Translations under genes and position numbers: made by a program
Shown: piece by piece, positions 45,834-55,998 of the stretch
Layout of the letters: each line of letters starts with the position of its first letter
Numbering within the stretch: position 1 is the first letter of the stretch
The notes under the pieces: generated by a model
The model's database searches: none
What the model saw: only the letters and a program-made list of their open reading frames with translations
Told to the model about the DNA's origin: nothing
DNA from: Limnohabitans sp. MORI2
GTDB taxonomy: Bacteria > Pseudomonadota > Gammaproteobacteria > Burkholderiales > Burkholderiaceae_C
Direction of reading: 5' to 3'
Length of the DNA: 64,000 nucleotides
NCBI RefSeq assembly: GCF_027925025.1
Contig: NZ_AP027058.1
Span: 186,001-250,000, forward strand

Positions 45834-47327
45834 TTATTGAAAAGCCACTTCCGCAAAGCTGCGCAACTTGCGGCTGTGCAGTTGCGCAGGCCCTTGCTGA
45901 CGCAACAGCTCAATCGCACGCATGCCAATGCGCAAGTGTTGATCCACACGCTCGCGATAGAAGTGGTTGGCCATACCCGGCAGTTTGATTTCGCCGTGCA
46001 GCGGTTTGTCGCTCACACACAGCAATGTGCCGTAGGGCACACGGAACCTGAAACCGTTGGCGGCAATCGTGGCGCTTTCCATGTCGAGCGCCACTGCGCG
46101 GCTTTGGCTGAAGCGGCGTTGCGGTGTGTTGTCTGGCAACAGTTCCCAGTTGCGGTTGTCGGTACTGGCCACAGTGCCTGTGCGCAAGATGCGCTTGAGC
46201 TCTGCACCTTCGCATTGCGTCACGTCCTTCACCGCTTGTTCGAGCGCCACTTGAATTTCGGCCAGTGCGGGGATGGGTACCCACAGCGGTAGCTCTTCAT
46301 CCAGTACGTGGTCTTCGCGTACATAGCCGTGGGCCAGGACGTAGTCGCCCAGCTGCTGCGTGTTGCGCAAGCCCGCGCAGTGGCCAAGCATCAGCCATGC
46401 GTGCGGGCGCAGCACGGCAATGTGGTCGGTGATGTTTTTGGCGTTCGCGGGGCCCACGCCAATGTTCACCATGGTGATGCCAGTGTGGTCTGCGCGCACC
46501 AAGTGGTAGCCGGGCATTTGCGGCAAACGCGGCGGTACTTTTCCTAGAGCGTCGTTGGCTTCTGCAGGTAGACCCACACGACGCGTGATCACGTTGCCTG
46601 GCTCCACAAATGCAAGGTATTCGCTGTTGGGGTCTTGCATGGCCTCGTGGCCCAAACGCACAAACTCGTCGATGTAGAACTGGTAGTTGGTGAACAGCAC
46701 GTAGTTCTGGAAATGTTCAGGGCTGGTGCCGCTGTAGTGGCGCAGGCGTTGCAGCGAATAGTCCATGCGTGCCGCGGTGAAGAGCGACAAAGGCTGTGGC
46801 TCATTGGGCTTGGCTTCATACGTGCCGTTGGCAATGCCGTCATCCATGGCGGTGAGGTCGGGCAGGTCAAACACCTCGCGCATGAGCTGGCGGCGCTCGG
46901 CGCTCATCTCGCCTTCGATGTGGTCGTTCTCTGCGAATGAGAAATGCACGGGAATCGGCTGGTGGCTCACGCCCACCTCCAACGTGCCCCCGTGGTTTTG
47001 CAAGAGCAAATTGAATTGCTCGCGGTAATACGCCGCAAACAAATCGGGGCGGGTGAGGGTGGTTTCGTAGCGGCCAGGCTCGGCCACAAACCCGTAGCTC
47101 AAGTGAGCGGCATTGCTGCCGGCTTGGAGCGCCCCGTGCTTGGTGTGAATGCGAACAAAGGGATAAAACGCACGCACACGCTGCTCAAACTGCTTGCCCG
47201 CGACAAACTCGCGCATGGCTTGGCGCAAGTGGTCGAGGCTGGTTTGGTACAGCGCCTGCACTTGGGCAAGGGCGCTGTCGGCGTCGGTGTGACGGGTGGG
47301 GGCGATGAAAGGGGGGCGAATACTCAT
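45834..47327 (-). CDS. amn: AMP nucleosidase
   Basis: Hydrolyses AMP to adenine and ribose 5-phosphate, helping set the adenylate pool. The 497 aa length and two-domain layout match E. coli Amn. The N-terminal part contains YGFVAEPGRYETTLTRPDLF. The C-terminal phosphorylase-like part contains NIGVGPANAKNITDHIAVLRP, HAWLMLGHCAGLR and DMESATIAANGFRFRVPYGTLLCVS-type catalytic sequence (DMESATIAANGFRF). It converges with psd, with three bases between stops. Confidence 0.95.
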   Translation of the reverse strand: MSIRPPFIAPTRHTDADSALAQVQALYQTSLDHLRQAMREFVAGKQFEQRVRAFYPFVRIHTKHGALQAGSNAAHLSYGFVAEPGRYETTLTRPDLFAAYYREQFNLLLQNHGGTLEVGVSHQPIPVHFSFAENDHIEGEMSAERRQLMREVFDLPDLTAMDDGIANGTYEAKPNEPQPLSLFTAARMDYSLQRLRHYSGTSPEHFQNYVLFTNYQFYIDEFVRLGHEAMQDPNSEYLAFVEPGNVITRRVGLPAEANDALGKVPPRLPQMPGYHLVRADHTGITMVNIGVGPANAKNITDHIAVLRPHAWLMLGHCAGLRNTQQLGDYVLAHGYVREDHVLDEELPLWVPIPALAEIQVALEQAVKDVTQCEGAELKRILRTGTVASTDNRNWELLPDNTPQRRFSQSRAVALDMESATIAANGFRFRVPYGTLLCVSDKPLHGEIKLPGMANHFYRERVDQHLRIGMRAIELLRQQGPAQLHSRKLRSFAEVAFQ

Positions 47328-47344
47328 GCCCCCGATATTACCGA

Positions 47345-50300
47345 TTACATATTGCGGCGATATTGCCCACCCACCTCAAACAAGGCATTGGTGATTTGGC
47401 CGAGTGAACACACGCGCACCGCGTCCATCATCACCTCAAACACGTTGGCGTTGTCGATGACGGCTTGTTGCAAGCGCTTGAGCTGCACCGCTGCAGCCTC
47501 TTGGTTGCGGGTGTGGAAGTCGTTCAAGCGCTTCAACTGGCTTTGTTTTTCCTCTTCGGTCGAACGGGCCAATTCCAGCTTGTCCAACACGGCGTCGCCG
47601 TGCGGGTTGCGGAAGGTGTTGACGCCGATGATGGGCAGCTCGCCCGTGTGCTTGAGCATTTCGTAGGTCATCGATTCGTCTTGAATCTTGCCGCGTTGGT
47701 AGCCGGTCTCCATCGCACCCAACACGCCGCCGCGCTCAGCAATGCGCTCGAACTCGGCCAGCACGGCTTCTTCCACCAACTCGGTGAGTTCTTCGATGAT
47801 GAACGCGCCTTGGTTGGGGTTTTCGTTTTTGGCCAAGCCCCATTCGCGGTTGATGATGAGCTGAATCGCCATGGCGCGACGCACCGAGTCTTCGGTGGGT
47901 GTGGTGATGGCTTCGTCAAACGCGTTGGTGTGCAAGCTGTTGCAGTTGTCGTAAATCGCGATCAGCGCCTGCAGCGTGGTGCGGATGTCGTTGAACTGAA
48001 TCTCTTGCGCGTGCAATGAACGGCCAGAGGTTTGAATGTGGTACTTGAGCTTTTGTGAGCGCTCGTTTGCGCCGTATTTCTCTTTCATCGCCACCGCCCA
48101 GATGCGACGCGCCACGCGGCCCATCACGGTGTACTCGGGGTCCATGCCGTTGCTGAAGAAAAAGCTCAGATTGGGTGCGAAGTCATCAATGTGCATGCCA
48201 CGCGCCAAATAGGCTTCCACAAAGGTGAACCCGTTGGACAACGTGAAGGCCAACTGCGAAATTGGGTTCGCACCCGCTTCGGCAATGTGATAGCCGCTGA
48301 TCGACACGCTGTAGAAGTTGCGCACTTGGTTGTGCACAAAGTATTCGGCAATGTCACCCATCACTTTCAAACTGAATTCGGTTGAAAAGAGGCAGGTGTT
48401 TTGGCCTTGGTCTTCTTTCAAGATGTCGGCTTGCACCGTGCCGCGCACGTTTTGCAGCACCCATTCTTTGATCTTGGCAGTTTCGGTTTCGGTCGGTTCG
48501 CGGCCGTTGTCCTTTTTGAACTTGTCGATGTTTTGGTCAATCGCCGTGTTCATGAACATGGCCAAGATCGAAGGGGCTGGACCATTGATGGTCATCGACA
48601 CGCTGGTGGTTGGGTTGCACAAATCGAACCCGTCGTACAACACCTTCATGTCGTCGAGCGTGGCCACGTTCACGCCTGAGTTGCCCACTTTGCCGTAAAT
48701 GTCGGGGCGGGGGTCAGGGTCGTTGCCATACAGCGTGACCGAGTCAAACGCGGTGGACAAACGCTTGGCAGGCATGCCCTCGCTCACCAGCTTGAAGCGG
48801 CGGTTGGTGCGGAAGGGGTCGCCTTCGCCGGCAAACATGCGGGTGGGGTCTTCACCCTCGCGCTTGAATGCAAAGGTGCCCGCGGTGTAGGGGTAGCTGC
48901 CGGGCACGTTGTCGAGCATGAGCCACTTCAAAATTTCGCCGTGGTCTTCGTATTGAGGCAAGGCCACTTTGCGAATGGTCGTGCCGCTGAGCGACTTGGT
49001 GGTGAGCGCGGTGCGAATCTCTTTGTCGCGAATCTTCACCACGTATTCGTCACCAGCATACGCTTTTTGCATGTCGGGCCATTGGGCCAAGAGCTTGCGC
49101 TCGGCGTTGCCCAAATCTTCTTCGCGCTTCACGGCCAAGTCGATGGCGGCTTCCGACGCCTTGGCGCGGTCGGGCTTGCCCTCTTGCAGCATGCGTGCGG
49201 CTTCGCGCAGTTGTTGAATTTCGCGGGCCAGTTTGGCTTGTGTGCGCGCGCGTTTTTTGTAGCCACGGACGGTGTCTGAAATTTCGGCCAAGTAGCGTGT
49301 GCGAGCTGCAGGCACCACCGGTGTTTGGTTGCTGCTGTGGCGCACATTCACCAGCGGCAAGCGGCCTTCTTTGAAGGTGAGGCCCAGTTCGGTCAAGCGG
49401 CCTTTGAGGGCTTGGTACAAGGCGGTCACGCCGTCGTCGTTGAAGCGTGCAGCCATGGTGCCAAACACAGGCATTTGCTCGGTGGGCGTGTTCCAGGCTT
49501 CTTTGTTGCGTTGCACTTGCTTGGCCACATCGCGCAGTGCGTCGCTGGCGCCTTTGCGGTCAAACTTGTTGATGGCGATGAACTCGGCAAAGTCCAGCAT
49601 GTCGATTTTTTCGAGCTGGCTGGCTGCGCCAAACTCAGGCGTCATCACATACATGGGCACATCCACGTGCGGCACGATGGCGGCGTCGCCTTGGCCAATG
49701 CCCGAGGTTTCCACAATGATCAGGTCAAAGCCTGCGCACTTGGCCGCGGCTAACACGTCGGGAAGTGCTGCGCTGATTTCGCTACCGAAATCACGGGTTG
49801 CCAGAGAACGCATGAAGACGCGTGAACCACTGCTCCAAGGGCCGATGGCGTTCATGCGAATGCGGTCGCCCAGCAAAGCACCACCGCTCTTGCGGCGTGA
49901 GGGGTCGATCGAAATCACAGCAATGCGCAGCGCGTCACCTTGGTCCAAACGGATGCGACGCACCAACTCGTCGGTGAGCGACGACTTGCCCGCACCGCCC
50001 GTGCCGGTGATGCCCAGCACAGGCACTTTGTGTTTGGCAGCTTCCTTGCGCACGGCTTCCACCATCTTGGCATCGGCTTTTTCGTTCTCCAACGCGGTGA
50101 TGAGCTGCGCCAAACGACGCCATGCCATTTCGTCATGGCCTTGAATCTCTTTCACGGCGGTGGGGGCGTAGCCCGACAGGTCTTTGTCGCAGCGCATGAT
50201 CATCTCGCCGATCATGCCTTGCAGGCCCATCTTCTGGCCGTCTTCGGGGCTGTAGATGCGGGTCACGCCATAGGCTTGCAGCTCTTTGATTTCGGGGGGG

Positions 50301-50638
50301 ACGATCACGCCGCCGCCGCCGCCAAACACTTGGATGTGTTCACCACCGCGCTGGCGCAGCAAATCGACCATGTACTTGAAGTACTCCACGTGGCCGCCTT
50401 GGTAAGAGCTGATAGCAATGCCTTGCACGTCTTCTTGCAGCGCAGCGGTCACCACCTCATCCACCGAGCGGTTGTGGCCCAAGTGAATCACCTCGGCACC
50501 CATGCCTTGCAAGATTCGACGCATGATGTTGATGGCGGCGTCGTGCCCATCAAACAAAGAGGCGGCAGTGACGAAGCGCACTTTTTGCGTGGGCTTGTAG
50601 TTGGCAAGGGCTTGGAATTCGGCGGACAAGTCAGACAT
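47345..50638 (-). CDS. icmF: Fused isobutyryl-CoA mutase IcmF
   Basis: Coenzyme-B12 enzyme of 1097 aa that interconverts isobutyryl-CoA and n-butyryl-CoA. Domains in order: B12-binding (about 20-150, [13 protein letters not shown] supplies the cobalt-ligand histidine), a MeaI-type G-protein chaperone (about 200-400, Walker [17 protein letters not shown]), and the radical mutase barrel (about 560 to end, with [20 protein letters not shown]). This single-chain order is specific to IcmF. It links valine and short-chain acid carbon to butyryl-CoA. A palindrome upstream at 50675 may be its operator. Confidence 0.96.
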   Translation of the reverse strand: MSDLSAEFQALANYKPTQKVRFVTAASLFDGHDAAINIMRRILQGMGAEVIHLGHNRSVDEVVTAALQEDVQGIAISSYQGGHVEYFKYMVDLLRQRGGEHIQVFGGGGGVIVPPEIKELQAYGVTRIYSPEDGQKMGLQGMIGEMIMRCDKDLSGYAPTAVKEIQGHDEMAWRRLAQLITALENEKADAKMVEAVRKEAAKHKVPVLGITGTGGAGKSSLTDELVRRIRLDQGDALRIAVISIDPSRRKSGGALLGDRIRMNAIGPWSSGSRVFMRSLATRDFGSEISAALPDVLAAAKCAGFDLIIVETSGIGQGDAAIVPHVDVPMYVMTPEFGAASQLEKIDMLDFAEFIAINKFDRKGASDALRDVAKQVQRNKEAWNTPTEQMPVFGTMAARFNDDGVTALYQALKGRLTELGLTFKEGRLPLVNVRHSSNQTPVVPAARTRYLAEISDTVRGYKKRARTQAKLAREIQQLREAARMLQEGKPDRAKASEAAIDLAVKREEDLGNAERKLLAQWPDMQKAYAGDEYVVKIRDKEIRTALTTKSLSGTTIRKVALPQYEDHGEILKWLMLDNVPGSYPYTAGTFAFKREGEDPTRMFAGEGDPFRTNRRFKLVSEGMPAKRLSTAFDSVTLYGNDPDPRPDIYGKVGNSGVNVATLDDMKVLYDGFDLCNPTTSVSMTINGPAPSILAMFMNTAIDQNIDKFKKDNGREPTETETAKIKEWVLQNVRGTVQADILKEDQGQNTCLFSTEFSLKVMGDIAEYFVHNQVRNFYSVSISGYHIAEAGANPISQLAFTLSNGFTFVEAYLARGMHIDDFAPNLSFFFSNGMDPEYTVMGRVARRIWAVAMKEKYGANERSQKLKYHIQTSGRSLHAQEIQFNDIRTTLQALIAIYDNCNSLHTNAFDEAITTPTEDSVRRAMAIQLIINREWGLAKNENPNQGAFIIEELTELVEEAVLAEFERIAERGGVLGAMETGYQRGKIQDESMTYEMLKHTGELPIIGVNTFRNPHGDAVLDKLELARSTEEEKQSQLKRLNDFHTRNQEAAAVQLKRLQQAVIDNANVFEVMMDAVRVCSLGQITNALFEVGGQYRRNM

Positions 50639-50674
50639 GCGAGGCTCCGGAAAGCGGAAGGTAAAAAAGAGTTT

Positions 50675-50690
50675 ACGTTTACGTAAACGT
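50675..50690. promoter_or_regulatory. Palindromic operator candidate upstream of icmF
   Basis: ACGTTTACGTAAACGT is a perfect 16-base palindrome 37 bases before the icmF ATG. On the minus strand it overlaps a TTGACG -35-like hexamer. From memory it resembles the operator predicted for LiuR, the MerR-type regulator of branched-chain amino-acid degradation, which would fit the function of icmF. Confidence 0.5.
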
Positions 50691-50735
50691 CAATCATAGC
50701 GAATTGGCAAGTTTTGTGGGGAGGATTTGCCCTAA

Positions 50736-50771
50736 TAAAAAAGCCGCAGGGCCAGAAGGCGCTGCGGCTTT
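50736..50771 (-). terminator. Terminator of the TRAP transporter operon
   Basis: On the minus strand AAAGCCGCAG (50771-50762) pairs with CTGCGGCTTT (50749-50740) around a 12-base loop and is followed by further T residues. It lies 18 bases after the stop of the large permease gene. Confidence 0.85.
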
Positions 50772-50789
50772 GCGTGGTGCGAGAGGCGC

Positions 50790-52712
50790 TTATTTGTAAA
50801 GCGTCTCAGGCAGCCACATGCCAATGGCTGGGAACATGTACAGCAAGAAGATGGCAAACACTTGGATGGCCATGAACGGCAACATGCCCGCAAAGATCTG
50901 GTTCAGCGTCACATGAGGGGGGCTCACGCCCTTCAAATAAAACGCTGCCATCGCCACAGGCGGGCTCAAGAACGCGGTTTGCAGGTTCAAGGCCACCAAC
51001 AAGCCGAAGAACAGCGGGTCGATGTTGAAGTGCGGCAACAAAGGGATGAAGATGGGCATAAAGATCACGATGATCTCTGTCCATTCCAACGGCCAGCCCA
51101 GCAAGAAAATTACGACTTGCGCCAAGATCATGAACTGAGTGGGCGTCAGGTCCATGCCCAGCACCCAGGTGTTGATCAGCTCTTGCCCGCCCAGCAGCGC
51201 AAACGCTGCTGAGAAGATGCTAGAGCCCACAAACAACCAACACACCATGGCGCTGGTCTTGGCTGTCAAGTACACCGACTCACGCATCACTGTCATATTT
51301 AGGCGTCGGTAAGCGCCGGCGAGCAGCAAGCCACCCATCGAGCCCATGGCTGCCGCTTCTGTCGGTGTGGCCAAACCAAACACGATGGTGCCCAGCACCG
51401 CCAAGATCATCAAGGCCAGTGGGAAGAATGAACCGAGCAACATCTTGAAAATCTCAAGGCGTGCAAAGCTGAAGTACGCATAGAAGATCGCCATGGCCAC
51501 AGCCACGCTTGCCAATCCAATCCAAAACGCAGGCGGCGCTGGCAAACGCTCTTGGGCGGCAGCGGGTTCAGCCGCTGCGACAGGCTCTGCTGGTGCTGGG
51601 GCCGCTTCAGTGGCTACTTTGGCAACAGGTGCTTCGGTACCAGGAGGGGCTTTCAGGCCATCACCTTCGGGCTCGGCCAGGCCGCCTGCTTCTTCTTCGG
51701 CGGGGGCTTCGTCAAAACCGTCGCTCATGGCGACGACGCCTTGTGCCTCTTCCACAGGCGCGGGGGCAGTTACGGCCATGAAAATAGCACCCATGATGAC
51801 CAAGGCAGAAATGGCAGGCAGCAAGGCAATGCCCAGTTGCTTGAGCAACTCTTCCATTGGTACAGAGGCGTTACGCTTGCCCTTGATCGCGCCGATCAGG
51901 CCGGGCAATACTTTGTTGCTGACGGTGGATGACACCTCTTGCGCCACGGGAGGCAAGGCGATGTAGCGGTCTTCGGCAGACATCGGCGGTGCCAAATGGG
52001 GTTTCAGTTTTGCAATTACGACGACATAGGCCACATACAGGGTCGCCAACATGATGCCGGGGAAGAATGCCCCCGCATACAACTTGACGACTGACACGCC
52101 TGCGGTAGCGCCGTAAACGATCAACATCACGGAAGGGGGAATCAAAATTCCCAAGCAACCACCTGCAGTAATTGCACCTGCTGACAACTGCACGCTATAG
52201 CCTGCGCGCAACATGGCAGGCAAAGCCAGCAAGCCCATCAAGGTCACCACCGCTCCCACGATGCCTGTGGCAGTGGCGAAGATGGCACAGGTGATGATGG
52301 TGGCTACTGCCAACGAGCCTGGCACACGCGCGGTGGCCAAGTGCATGCTCTTGAACAGCTTCTCAATCAAGTTGGCGCGTTCAATGAGGTAACCCATGAA
52401 TACAAACAACGGGATGGAAATCAACACATCGTTGGACATCACTGAATAAGTGCGTTGCACCATCAAGTCCAAGGTTTGTGTGACGGCCAAGTCGGGGTTT
52501 TGCGCTCGATAAGCGAGCCAGGCGAAGATCATGCCCATGCCCATTAGGGTGAAGGCGGTGGGAAAGCCCAACATGATGGCCACCACGACCAGCGCCAACA
52601 TCAACAAACCTAAGTGGCCGTTGGTCATCTCTGCCACGGGCGGCAGCAGCACAAATGCTGCCAGCACCACCATGGCCATGATGCTTAGACCAAACCAAAT
52701 TTCTTTTTTCAT
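50790..52712 (-). CDS. TRAP transporter large permease with a long internal insertion
   Basis: DctM-type permease of 640 aa; the usual length is about 425-450. The N-terminal half (to about residue 240) and the C-terminal part (from about 420, FGLATPTEAAAMGSMGG) are normal DctM, with motifs such as GGCLGILIPPSVMLIVYG. Between them lies an extra segment with two hydrophobic stretches (near 295-315 and 395-415) joined by an alanine/proline/glutamate-rich linker of about 80 residues. It would drive sodium- or proton-coupled uptake of an organic acid with the small permease and the binding protein. Its start overlaps the small permease stop by four bases. Confidence 0.9.
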   Translation of the reverse strand: MKKEIWFGLSIMAMVVLAAFVLLPPVAEMTNGHLGLLMLALVVVAIMLGFPTAFTLMGMGMIFAWLAYRAQNPDLAVTQTLDLMVQRTYSVMSNDVLISIPLFVFMGYLIERANLIEKLFKSMHLATARVPGSLAVATIITCAIFATATGIVGAVVTLMGLLALPAMLRAGYSVQLSAGAITAGGCLGILIPPSVMLIVYGATAGVSVVKLYAGAFFPGIMLATLYVAYVVVIAKLKPHLAPPMSAEDRYIALPPVAQEVSSTVSNKVLPGLIGAIKGKRNASVPMEELLKQLGIALLPAISALVIMGAIFMAVTAPAPVEEAQGVVAMSDGFDEAPAEEEAGGLAEPEGDGLKAPPGTEAPVAKVATEAAPAPAEPVAAAEPAAAQERLPAPPAFWIGLASVAVAMAIFYAYFSFARLEIFKMLLGSFFPLALMILAVLGTIVFGLATPTEAAAMGSMGGLLLAGAYRRLNMTVMRESVYLTAKTSAMVCWLFVGSSIFSAAFALLGGQELINTWVLGMDLTPTQFMILAQVVIFLLGWPLEWTEIIVIFMPIFIPLLPHFNIDPLFFGLLVALNLQTAFLSPPVAMAAFYLKGVSPPHVTLNQIFAGMLPFMAIQVFAIFLLYMFPAIGMWLPETLYK

Positions 52713-53335
52713 TTGTGTGCTCCCTGCTCGCCAGTGACGTACGCATCTAATTTGGCGATGTCCTCGTCTTTGACGTGAACCATTTCTTTGAGTTTTTCGA
52801 CGTCCACTTCATCCACGTCGTCGCCGCGCGAGGGCCATTCACCTTCTTGTAAACACACAATGCAGCGCACGATTTCCACAAAGCCTTGCAGCAGTAATAG
52901 CAAGCCAGCAATTGGGATGATGGTTTTAAAAGGGTAGACGGGTGGCCCGTTGGCTGTGATGTTGGAGTGCTCGTTGATGGCCCAAGATTCGCCCGCAAAG
53001 TTGTAGCCGGCCCAAGCCAAAGCCACAATGCCTGGAATGAAGAAGATGATGTACAGCGCCAAATCCAAACCCGCTTGCAAGCGCGGCGTGAAAAAGCCGT
53101 ACAACACGTCGCCGCGCACATGCCCATTCTTAGATAAGGTGTAGGCGCCCGCCATCATGAAGAGCGTTCCGTACATCATGCTCATGACATCAAATGCCCA
53201 AGGGTGTGGGTTGTCAAACGCATAACGAGAGACAACTTCCCACGTGATCATGATTGTGAGCACGAAAATCAGCCAAGAAAAAATCTGGCCCACTTGAGTG
53301 CTGAGTTTGTCGATGGTGAGTAGTAGTTTTTGCAT
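52709..53335 (-). CDS. TRAP transporter small permease (DctQ-like)
   Basis: Small membrane subunit of 208 aa with four hydrophobic segments; WEVVSRYAFDNPHPWAFDVMSMMYG is the family signature, as are the following residues (LFMMAGAYTLSKNGHVRGDV). The C-terminal 40 residues after the last helix are charged (DDVDEVDVEKLKEMVHVKDED) and longer than in many DctQ proteins. It is coupled to the large permease gene by an ATGA overlap. Confidence 0.9.
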   Translation of the reverse strand: MQKLLLTIDKLSTQVGQIFSWLIFVLTIMITWEVVSRYAFDNPHPWAFDVMSMMYGTLFMMAGAYTLSKNGHVRGDVLYGFFTPRLQAGLDLALYIIFFIPGIVALAWAGYNFAGESWAINEHSNITANGPPVYPFKTIIPIAGLLLLLQGFVEIVRCIVCLQEGEWPSRGDDVDEVDVEKLKEMVHVKDEDIAKLDAYVTGEQGAHK

Positions 53336-53358
53336 GGTGTGCTAACTTAAATAAATCA

Positions 53359-53382
53359 GCCACCCGAAACACTTCGGATGGC
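53359..53382 (-). promoter_or_regulatory. Hairpin between TRAP binding-protein and small-permease genes
   Basis: In minus-strand RNA, GCCAUCCGAA pairs with UUCGGGUGGC through ten pairs (one G-U) around a four-base loop. The plus strand would carry a C-A mismatch instead, which favours a role in this transcript. It follows the binding-protein gene and may protect that message from decay. Confidence 0.4.
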
Positions 53383-53418
53383 CGATGGAAAACGCATCAA
53401 CTCGTGAAAGTCAAACGT

Positions 53419-54540
53419 TTAGGCCTTCTTCGCACCGAAGAAGTGGTTGACCGCCATGCGACGGTTGATCACAGTGTCTTGTTCCCACTTCACAGCACGT
53501 TGCGCAAACGCTTTTTGTGAGGCAACGATTTCTTTGAACAGTGGGTTCTCGGCAGATTTTTTCTCGACGATTTCGGACCAAATCTTCAGTTGGTCTTGCA
53601 AGATCGAATCAGGCGTCTTGTAGAACTTGACCTTGTCTTTGGTTTGCAGCTCTGCGTAGTCTTTCGAGTAGCGATCCACAGCCTTCCAAGACATATCGGC
53701 AGACGCTGCCTCTGTCGCACCGGCGATGATGGCTTTCATCTTCGCGGGCAATGCGTCGTACTTGGTCTTGTTGAACATGATCTCAAAGGTCTCAGCGCTT
53801 TGGTGGAAGCTTTGCAACATGCACACCTTAGACACATCGGGGAAGCCCAAGATGCGGTCAGAGGTGGCGTTGTTGAATTCGGCGCCGTCGAGCAAGCCGC
53901 GGTCCATCGCTGGCACGATTTCGCCGCCTGGCAAGGCATTCACAGCAGCGCCCATGGCGGTGAACAAGTCAATGGCCAAACCGTTTGTGCGGAACTTCAA
54001 GCCTTTGAAATCAGCAGACTTGGTGATGGGCTTTTTGAACCAGCCCAAAGGTTGGGTGGCCATAGGGCCGTACAAGAATGATTGCACGTTGCCGCCGATC
54101 GAGGCATACAGCTTGGCCAACAGCTCTGCGCCACCGCCGTACTTGTGCCAAGCCAAGATCATGTTGGCATCCATGCCGAACGCGGGGCCAGAGTTCCAAA
54201 GGGCCAAAGCGTTTTGCTTGCCGTAGTGATAGCCTAGAACGCCGTGGCCGCCATCCAAAGTGCCTTTAGACACAGCTTCTAACAAACCGAAAGCGGGCAC
54301 CACAGAACCTGCGGGCAGCACCTCGATCTTCAAATCGCCGCCAGTCATGTCGTTGACCTTCTTTGCATAGTCGAGGGCATACTCGTGAAAGATGTCCTTG
54401 GCAGGCCATGTGCTTTGCCAGCGCATGTTGATGGGGCCGGTTTGTGCGGCCACCATGGGCGCGGCTACAACACCCGCAGCGGCAGCGGCTGTGCCCTTCA
54501 GTACATTGCGGCGAGCGGTTGTCTTTTTGGTATCGGTCAT
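53419..54540 (-). CDS. TRAP transporter substrate-binding protein (DctP/TakP-like)
   Basis: Periplasmic binding protein of 373 aa. The N-terminus TDTKKTTARRNVLKGTAAAA looks like a Tat signal with cleavage after VAAQ. I chose the ATG at 54540; the frame to 54564 adds only MTKPRRLS. Mature sequence such as YALDYAKKVNDMTGGDLKIE and FKGLKFRTNGLAIDLFTAMGA is typical of the TakP branch that binds 2-oxo acids. The precise ligand is not assignable. It is the first gene of a three-gene TRAP operon read leftward. Confidence 0.9.
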   Translation of the reverse strand: MTDTKKTTARRNVLKGTAAAAAGVVAAPMVAAQTGPINMRWQSTWPAKDIFHEYALDYAKKVNDMTGGDLKIEVLPAGSVVPAFGLLEAVSKGTLDGGHGVLGYHYGKQNALALWNSGPAFGMDANMILAWHKYGGGAELLAKLYASIGGNVQSFLYGPMATQPLGWFKKPITKSADFKGLKFRTNGLAIDLFTAMGAAVNALPGGEIVPAMDRGLLDGAEFNNATSDRILGFPDVSKVCMLQSFHQSAETFEIMFNKTKYDALPAKMKAIIAGATEAASADMSWKAVDRYSKDYAELQTKDKVKFYKTPDSILQDQLKIWSEIVEKKSAENPLFKEIVASQKAFAQRAVKWEQDTVINRRMAVNHFFGAKKA

Positions 54541-54713
54541 CGAAAGTCTCCTAGGTTTTGTCAAAGACAGGAATGGGAATGGCGATTCTTATGCGTTGTT
54601 CAATAAATGTGGGGTGGGTTTGCCCTAGGCGTATGCTGTGAATGCACGAAATTTGTCTCCTTGGGGACCGCGCGCTTTTATACTGAAGCTCAAATTGATT
54701 GAGCTTTACAACT

Positions 54714-55115
54714 ATGAGTAACAACGAGCTTGGCTACGCTGGTGACATCACCCCAGAAACTGCCAACGCGTGGATGCAGTCGGGCGAAGCAGTGATGGTG
54801 GATGTGCGAAGCGAAGCAGAACTCGCGTGGGTTGGCTTCGTGCCTGGTGCCGTGGCGGTGGCGTGGAAGCAGTGGCCTGGCATGGCCATGAACCCCACGT
54901 TTGATGCGCAAATCAAAGCAGCCGCCAATGGCAAAAAAGTGGTGTTGCTGTGTCGCAGTGGTGTGCGATCCATCGCTGCAGCCAAACGCGCCACTGAGCT
55001 TGGCCTAGAGGCCTACAACATTCTCGAAGGCTTCGAGGGCGATGCCAATGCCGATGGGCATCGCGGCACACAGGGTGGCTGGCGCATGCGCGGTTTGCCT
55101 TGGCGCCAAAACTGA
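54714..55115 (+). CDS. Rhodanese-domain protein
   Basis: Small protein of 133 aa with one rhodanese (sulfurtransferase) domain; the active-site cysteine is in LLCRSGVRS. The ATG at 54714 is preferred over an in-frame TTG at 54699, which lies inside an AAGCTCAA/TTGAGCTT hairpin (54686-54706) of the leader. A TATACT at 54679-54684 may be a -10 element. The coaX gene follows 10 bases downstream, suggesting co-transcription, though no functional link between the two is known to me. Confidence 0.88.
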   Translation: MSNNELGYAGDITPETANAWMQSGEAVMVDVRSEAELAWVGFVPGAVAVAWKQWPGMAMNPTFDAQIKAAANGKKVVLLCRSGVRSIAAAKRATELGLEAYNILEGFEGDANADGHRGTQGGWRMRGLPWRQN

Positions 55116-55125
55116 TTCAAATCCC

Positions 55126-55935
55126 ATGACATTTCTTGCACTCGATGTGGGCAACACACGCCTCAAGTGGGGCCTGTATGACAGCCCTCGGCCCGGCGCT
55201 AAGTTGCTGGGTAGTGGGGCGGTGTTTCTAGAAAACATCGATCGCCTCGCTGACGAAGACTGGCGCGAATTGCCAGAGCCCACGCACATGCTGGGCTGCA
55301 TCGTGGCAGGCGAAGCCATTCGTCGCCGTGTGGAAGAACAAATGGAGTTATGGGACATCACGCCTCATTGGGCCGTGTCCTCTGCTGCAGAGGCAGGGCT
55401 GACGAATGGCTACGACCATCCGACGCGCTTGGGCGCTGATCGCTGGGTGGCCATGATTGGTGCGCATGCCCGCATGCTCCGGCACGTCAACGGTGGTCCA
55501 TCCAAACCCATGGTGGTGGTGATGGTGGGCACAGCGGTGACGGTGGAAGCCATTGATGCGAGTGGCAAATTTTTGGGCGGTCTCATCTTGCCCGGCCACG
55601 GCATCATGTTGCGTGCGCTCGAGTCAGGCACTGCTGGCTTGCGTGTGCCAACAGGCGATGTGGTGGAGTTCCCCACCAACACCAGCGATGCCCTCACCAG
55701 CGGCGGCACGTACGCCATTGCGGGCGCGGTCGAGCGCATGGTGCAGCACGTTCGCCAACACTGCGGAGCCGAGCCCGCATGCTACATGACGGGTGGTGCA
55801 GGCTGGAAGATGGCACCAAGCATGTCGGTTCAGTTTGAGCTGGTCGACTCGCTCATCTTTGATGGCTTGCTTGAAATTGCCAAACAGCGCTTGGACGAAC
55901 CATCGCCTGTGTGGCCCTCTCGCTCGCTGTTTTAA
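55126..55935 (+). CDS. coaX: Type III pantothenate kinase
   Basis: First step of coenzyme A synthesis, phosphorylating pantothenate. The protein is 269 aa from the ATG at 55126, with the ATP motif [15 protein letters not shown] at its N-terminus; the frame is open upstream to 55042 inside the rhodanese gene and is rejected. [13 protein letters not shown] carries the substrate aspartate region and [17 protein letters not shown] the second metal motif. In many betaproteobacteria coaX sits next to birA; here it follows a rhodanese gene. Confidence 0.95.
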   Translation: MTFLALDVGNTRLKWGLYDSPRPGAKLLGSGAVFLENIDRLADEDWRELPEPTHMLGCIVAGEAIRRRVEEQMELWDITPHWAVSSAAEAGLTNGYDHPTRLGADRWVAMIGAHARMLRHVNGGPSKPMVVVMVGTAVTVEAIDASGKFLGGLILPGHGIMLRALESGTAGLRVPTGDVVEFPTNTSDALTSGGTYAIAGAVERMVQHVRQHCGAEPACYMTGGAGWKMAPSMSVQFELVDSLIFDGLLEIAKQRLDEPSPVWPSRSLF

Positions 55936-55998
55936 CTTTGGTTTGAACGGGGTAGCCCCTCATGACACGGGGCATAGGCAGCGGCTAGACTCAGAGCC

